Of a stretch of DNA of 25,650 nucleotides, positions 21,815 to 25,650 are shown one piece after another. Below the pieces are notes generated by a model. That model saw only the letters and a list, made by a program, of their open reading frames with translations, was not told where the DNA came from and did no database searches. The DNA is taken from assembly GCA_034698045.1 (NCBI GenBank), contig JAQGAU010000616.1, forward strand, positions 1-25,650, written 5' to 3'. Every line of letters starts with the position of its first letter. Positions within the stretch are counted from its first letter, which is position 1. A program made the position numbers and the translations under genes. The stretch comes from Paramacrobiotus richtersi. Taxonomy: Eukaryota > Tardigrada > Eutardigrada > Parachela > Macrobiotidae.

Positions 21815-24110
21815 ATGTTGCCTAAGCAGCAGTCGGTGCCTGGCGGCTCCGCATCCTTTCGTCCCAGTCCATCGTCTTCCTTCAGCGAATCGGACAGGAT
21901 TATCGAGTTGCTGAACGAAGACTGCGACAACTGTTGCTCCATCAATGTACCCGAAAAAGAATGCGCCGATGAACTTCTGGAAGAGACTGCTGTGGTTTAT
22001 CCACAGGAAAGATGGAAAACACTCCAAGCGTTTCTGGTTCTTCTTGCCGGCTTATTCGTGTCTGCATTGGCACTGGCCAGTGTCCACGATCAGCAGCCGT
22101 TATCGACACCGCTACCGGATATTGTTTTTGTGTACTTTGATCAAGTGAACAATGGGCTGGCGGTGTCGGAATATGTGATTATCTTTGTAACATATTCGAC
22201 GATTATTACGATGATATTTCATCAGCACAGGTAACTGTCCACAAGAAATTTGTTTTCATGCAGTTGTACTCCTACCACACGTGCACTTGATAGATTTAAT
22301 TGTATAAGACAAAAGGACGTACATTTCCCATTGCGGGACATTAATTACGAAGCACAAAAGAAAATGTTTTGCTTTTTGAAGTAGATTTAATTATAACGTT
22401 GAAGGCAGGCGTGCATAATCTTGTCACCGGCCAAGGAGTTTCAAGTTCGTCCGATGTGTATTTTAACCGGTTTTTGTTAATGAGTGCGCGCGTCTGTCGG
22501 TGATTCTTCATTCCCGCATGAAAAAAATGCAGTCAATCATAATAATAATTATGACAACATCACCGATTACATGCAAACAATAGGAATGTACATATAAATG
22601 AAATAAATTAGCTTGCATGAATAATTCTGGCAAATATTACTATTATCTTCCACGGTGCAGCATTTTTGGCATTGTCCCAGACTATAAATATGCTAATCAT
22701 CTGCGCGGATATGCATGACATTCAAACATAAAATTTACATGTCTGTAATCGAGCCTATCCTTCTTATTGCTCATATGATCACGCCGGAATGCAGAATATT
22801 CCTCTATAAATAGATTGTTGTTTTTCAGATGGATAATCTTCCGTCGAATGTTTGTGATCGCCGGTCTGTTGTATTTCGGTCGAGGGGTGACCATGTTCGT
22901 CACCGTACTGCCACAAGCAAATCTCAACTATCCCTGTGCCTTGCGGGTATGCGTCTTTGCTTCATCAAAATTCTTGTAATAAAATGTCATGTCGAAAGAC
23001 AAAGCGTGTATTTTTATTAATTATAACCTGGATTCTCATGTGATCGGTTTTTCCCCAGGTGAACCATACCAGTTTCTTACTCGTTACGTACCGGGCGGTA
23101 CAGTTACTCAGCGGGCTCGGACTGTCAATCAACGGCAAACTCATCTATTGTGGAGATTTCATCTACAGCGGACACACGTGTTCACTTGTCCTCTGCTGCT
23201 TGATCTTCGCCGAATGTGAGTTTCGCTGCGAGGACAATTGGCGCACTTGCCTTGTCGTAAGACGCGTAACACGCGACCATCAACTAACTTAGCAGCAAGA
23301 GGAAAACAGATCGGCCCCACGACTTGACTTACAAAAAATTAATGGAAATTAAATCCATTATAAAGTATGAAATCAATCATAGCAGCTTGGAATAATTATT
23401 CTCTAATATTTAAACAGAAAAAGTAGCGAAAAGCAACTGCAACCATAAGTTCCATAACTATCACTGACGCACAGTCTCAAGTTCTGTGCCGCCTAACTGA
23501 TTTATGCTAATCCTTTCAGATACACCGCAGACACAACTGCTGTGGCGGATATCGAAATGGATCATTCATGGCGCTTCCGCGATAGGCATCATTCTCGTGT
23601 CAATTTCTCGAACGCACTATACTATTGACATCTTGATAGCATACTTTGTGACGACAGTTATATTTCGGGTATACCACGCGATTGCGTCACATCCGCACTT
23701 GAAGGTACGTACGTGCGTCACAAGCATCGCTCTTTTCCAGTTTCGAAGTTTGTAGAAAAGAACATTATCGAAAAATTCTGATTACAATACACTGTAATAA
23801 AAGTAACTGCCATACAGTAGAAGTAGCCTATTGTTATTAGTCATGAACGAGTGTTTTGTAATCCTTCGTTCGTTCGTAGACTCCATCGTGCATAAGCCAG
23901 CCTAATTACCTGTCGGAATTCTGGTTTTTTGGAATAATAAGATATTTCGAAAGAAACGCACCGGATGGTAGGATACCGATGCGGTTGACCTGTCCTGTCA
24001 GGAGACCTGCCCTGCCACGCATTCGATCGTGGTGTCATAGTCCAGCGGGATGGTTTGCCCGTAATAAGGATAAGGATTTGGATCAACTAAAGCTGCTCGC
24101 AGCTGGATAA
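21815..24110 (+). CDS. Sphingomyelin synthase family protein (ceramide phosphocholine/phosphoethanolamine transferase), 5 exons
   Basis: Polytopic Golgi or plasma-membrane enzyme that moves the phosphocholine (or phosphoethanolamine) head group from a glycerophospholipid to ceramide. Exons: 21815-22230, 22829-22946, 23059-23215, 23520-23704 and 23880-24110. All are in phase, giving 368 residues (human SMS2 365). Family motifs: PLPD (99-102, D1); RGVTMFVTVLP (157-167, D2); CGDFIYSGHT (209-218, D3) with catalytic H217; HYTIDILIAY (263-272, D4) with H263 and D267. The His/His/Asp triad is therefore intact. About six hydrophobic segments are visible, the first at about 71-90. The N-terminus of about 65 residues is hydrophilic and shows no SAM domain, so this is SMS1/2-like in layout rather than SAMD8. 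The tail after the last membrane segment is basic (VRRPALPRIRSW). The head-group donor cannot be told from the sequence. Confidence 0.92.
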
Positions 24111-24844
24111 TGGTTCTTTGTGATTTTATTTTTTTACATGTTGTAAAACGCTCGCTGGATTCTTGCTGAGCGATAGTTTTGTGAATTTGTACTGGTCAAT
24201 TTTATTTTTATTTTATTTCCGCTGTGATACAACAAGGTGCATAAAACATCTACCGCCTTTATACTGTAAACGTGGAAGCATGATTTTGGACCTTGGCTTC
24301 GACGATCAGAAAATCGACTGCGATCAAGCACATTGGGAAATACGAGGTCGTAATGTGTTGCCTAATGTCGCTATACAGCTGAACCCGCTTTAGAGATTTT
24401 TATAACAAGTCACGAAGTAGAGTTTTGAGCTGTAAATCTGTTACGACCATTACGTAAATCCGAGTCCAGTCGATCAAAAGGTAAAAATTATGAACTGGGA
24501 AATGAGCAGGGTCAAGCCAATGACACCCCATGGCAGAAGTCTGTTTAATCAGTTTCATCACCTCCCGCGGGCGGGTCAGCGTGGGTGTAAATGTCTGGGT
24601 TTCGCACCAGAACATTACAAAACGATTTGTTTGAACGGCTATGATCTGAATCATATTTTGACTGTGAGTTTATGCTTATTTTTAACTTTACGGATAGTCG
24701 TCGTAACGGTATATTTTGGCATTATTCTTGGCGCGCCTTGTGGCGTTTCATCTTGGATTGTTGCTGGCTCTCATTAGTCGCTGACTTCGAGTTTCACGAG
24801 CTCGTTTTATCCAGGTTCTTGTAGTCTAGCTGGCAATATCGAAT
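24111..24844. other. Intergenic region between sphingomyelin synthase and CFAP53
   Basis: It contains open frames at 24163-24393 and 24490-24777. The latter has a hydrophobic C-terminal half, but I find no family resemblance and no splice partners, so I treat them as chance. The sequence ttatccaggttcttgtag (ending at 24824) resembles a splice acceptor 20 bases before the CFAP53 start. Confidence 0.4.
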
Positions 24845-25650
24845 ATGAAGCCATCTTCTGCCCGTTGCACTCCAGGCAGTCTGCGAGCGCAGCACGAGCT
24901 GATGCTGCAGCGGCGCAACATGGAAGAACAGCGTCAGAATATGTTGGAGAAGAATCTCTCAGATATCCAGCGAAAAGAGTCTAACGCAGCAGCGTATGGC
25001 AAGCTCGTCTCCGATCGAACGTTCAAGGCCAGGTAAGCAACCAGTACACAACTTGTCATGCATCTTTCAGACGGTTTTATTCAGTGTAGATAACTTCATG
25101 CGCCAGCGCATTGACGAGCAGAAGAATACAGACTTGATAATCAGACGTGCTGAACTCTCAACGTTACTTCACAAAGAAGAGGTCGAATATCAAGTATGTA
25201 AAATTTCCCCATATTATCATTAACTTGATAAGAATCGGTCAGAGTTCGTAATTTCAGACAGAACTGACGGAATGCCTGAAGAATAACGGGGATGAGCGTT
25301 TGAGGGACTTGAAAGAGCGCGCGGAGCAGCTGCGTCAGTCTCGAATCAAGCAACAGGAATTGGTACGGTTCCTTGATTTACGAGAGTATCGAATCATTCA
25401 GCTAAAGTTTTCATGGTTAACTAGCTGGTAGCTGAGAAGCTGCATGAAGCATGGACAAAAAACTGCCCAGAACTACGAGAGGTGCGTGAAACTTGTTATT
25501 TATAATTGTTTTTTTTTGTAAAAATTCCGAATTTTTTATTTTATAGGCAGTCTCAAAGCAGATCGATCTGGAGACGAGTAAAGCTTGGGGAGACCAGATC
25601 AGCATCAGTCAGCAGGTAAATAAACATTCAGTATTTGAGCTTTCGGCTGT
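24845..25650 (+). CDS. CFAP53: Cilia- and flagella-associated protein 53, 5' part only
   Basis: CFAP53 (CCDC11) is a coiled-coil microtubule inner protein of axonemal doublets, needed for motile cilia and, in vertebrates, left-right patterning. Exons seen: 24845-25032, 25085-25193, 25258-25362, 25425-25481 and 25547-25615. This gives 176 residues in frame, after which a GTAAAT donor leads out of the window. The sequence is highly charged and helical. The best match to the family is VAEKLHEAWTKNCPELRE, equivalent to the human segment that begins FVAEKLDQQF. It is preceded by a family-like Glu/Lys/Arg stretch (LRDLKERAEQLRQSRIKQQE), and an RQRIDEQKNTDLI segment matches the position of the human N-terminal helix. 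The acceptors at 25085 and 25425 were chosen because they alone keep the frame open. Most of the gene lies beyond the right edge. Confidence 0.72.

Noticed and set aside
24490..24777. Open frame with a hydrophobic C-terminal half between sphingomyelin synthase and CFAP53
   Set aside because: No family resemblance, no Kozak or splice support; hydrophobicity can arise from T-rich sequence.

Overview
This window looks like nuclear DNA of a small, gene-dense invertebrate metazoan. The genes are split by many short GT-AG introns, most of 53-130 bases with a cluster near 60. They encode animal-type proteins: a Slo/BK-family potassium channel, sphingomyelin synthase, the ESCRT-associated protein MITD1, phosphatidylinositol synthase, and the axonemal proteins DRC4 and CFAP53. 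Nothing bacterial or viral was seen. The compact introns and mid-range base composition would fit a tardigrade or a similar small ecdysozoan, but this is a guess. All exon models were built by hand by joining open frames at GT/AG sites in matching phase and comparing them with remembered family members.

Layout. A phosphatidylinositol synthase-like gene lies on the minus strand (162-1500). Its second intron carries a long AT-rich inverted repeat. An 809-base divergent spacer containing a 49-base near-perfect palindrome separates it from MITD1 (2310-4513, plus). A 20-exon Slo channel gene follows (5269-10898). It keeps the S0-S6 plus double-RCK plan, but its calcium bowl is eroded and the third S4 arginine is a histidine. 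Close behind come an unrecognised 835-residue protein (11059-13748) and a probable single-pass membrane protein (14056-15550). Then come DRC4/GAS8 of the nexin-dynein regulatory complex (16019-18415), a MORN-repeat protein (19108-20314), a sphingomyelin synthase (21815-24110) and the 5' part of CFAP53 (24845 to the right edge).

Together. Eight of the nine genes lie on the plus strand. Two are axonemal (DRC4, CFAP53), and the MORN protein could be, since MORN proteins are common in flagella. Two make membrane phospholipids (phosphatidylinositol synthase, sphingomyelin synthase). MITD1 acts at the abscission midbody. No operon or biochemical pathway is evident. The most unusual items are the Slo channel that appears to have lost its Ca2+ sites, the frequent GTACG splice donors, the two large inverted repeats, and the two unrecognised proteins.
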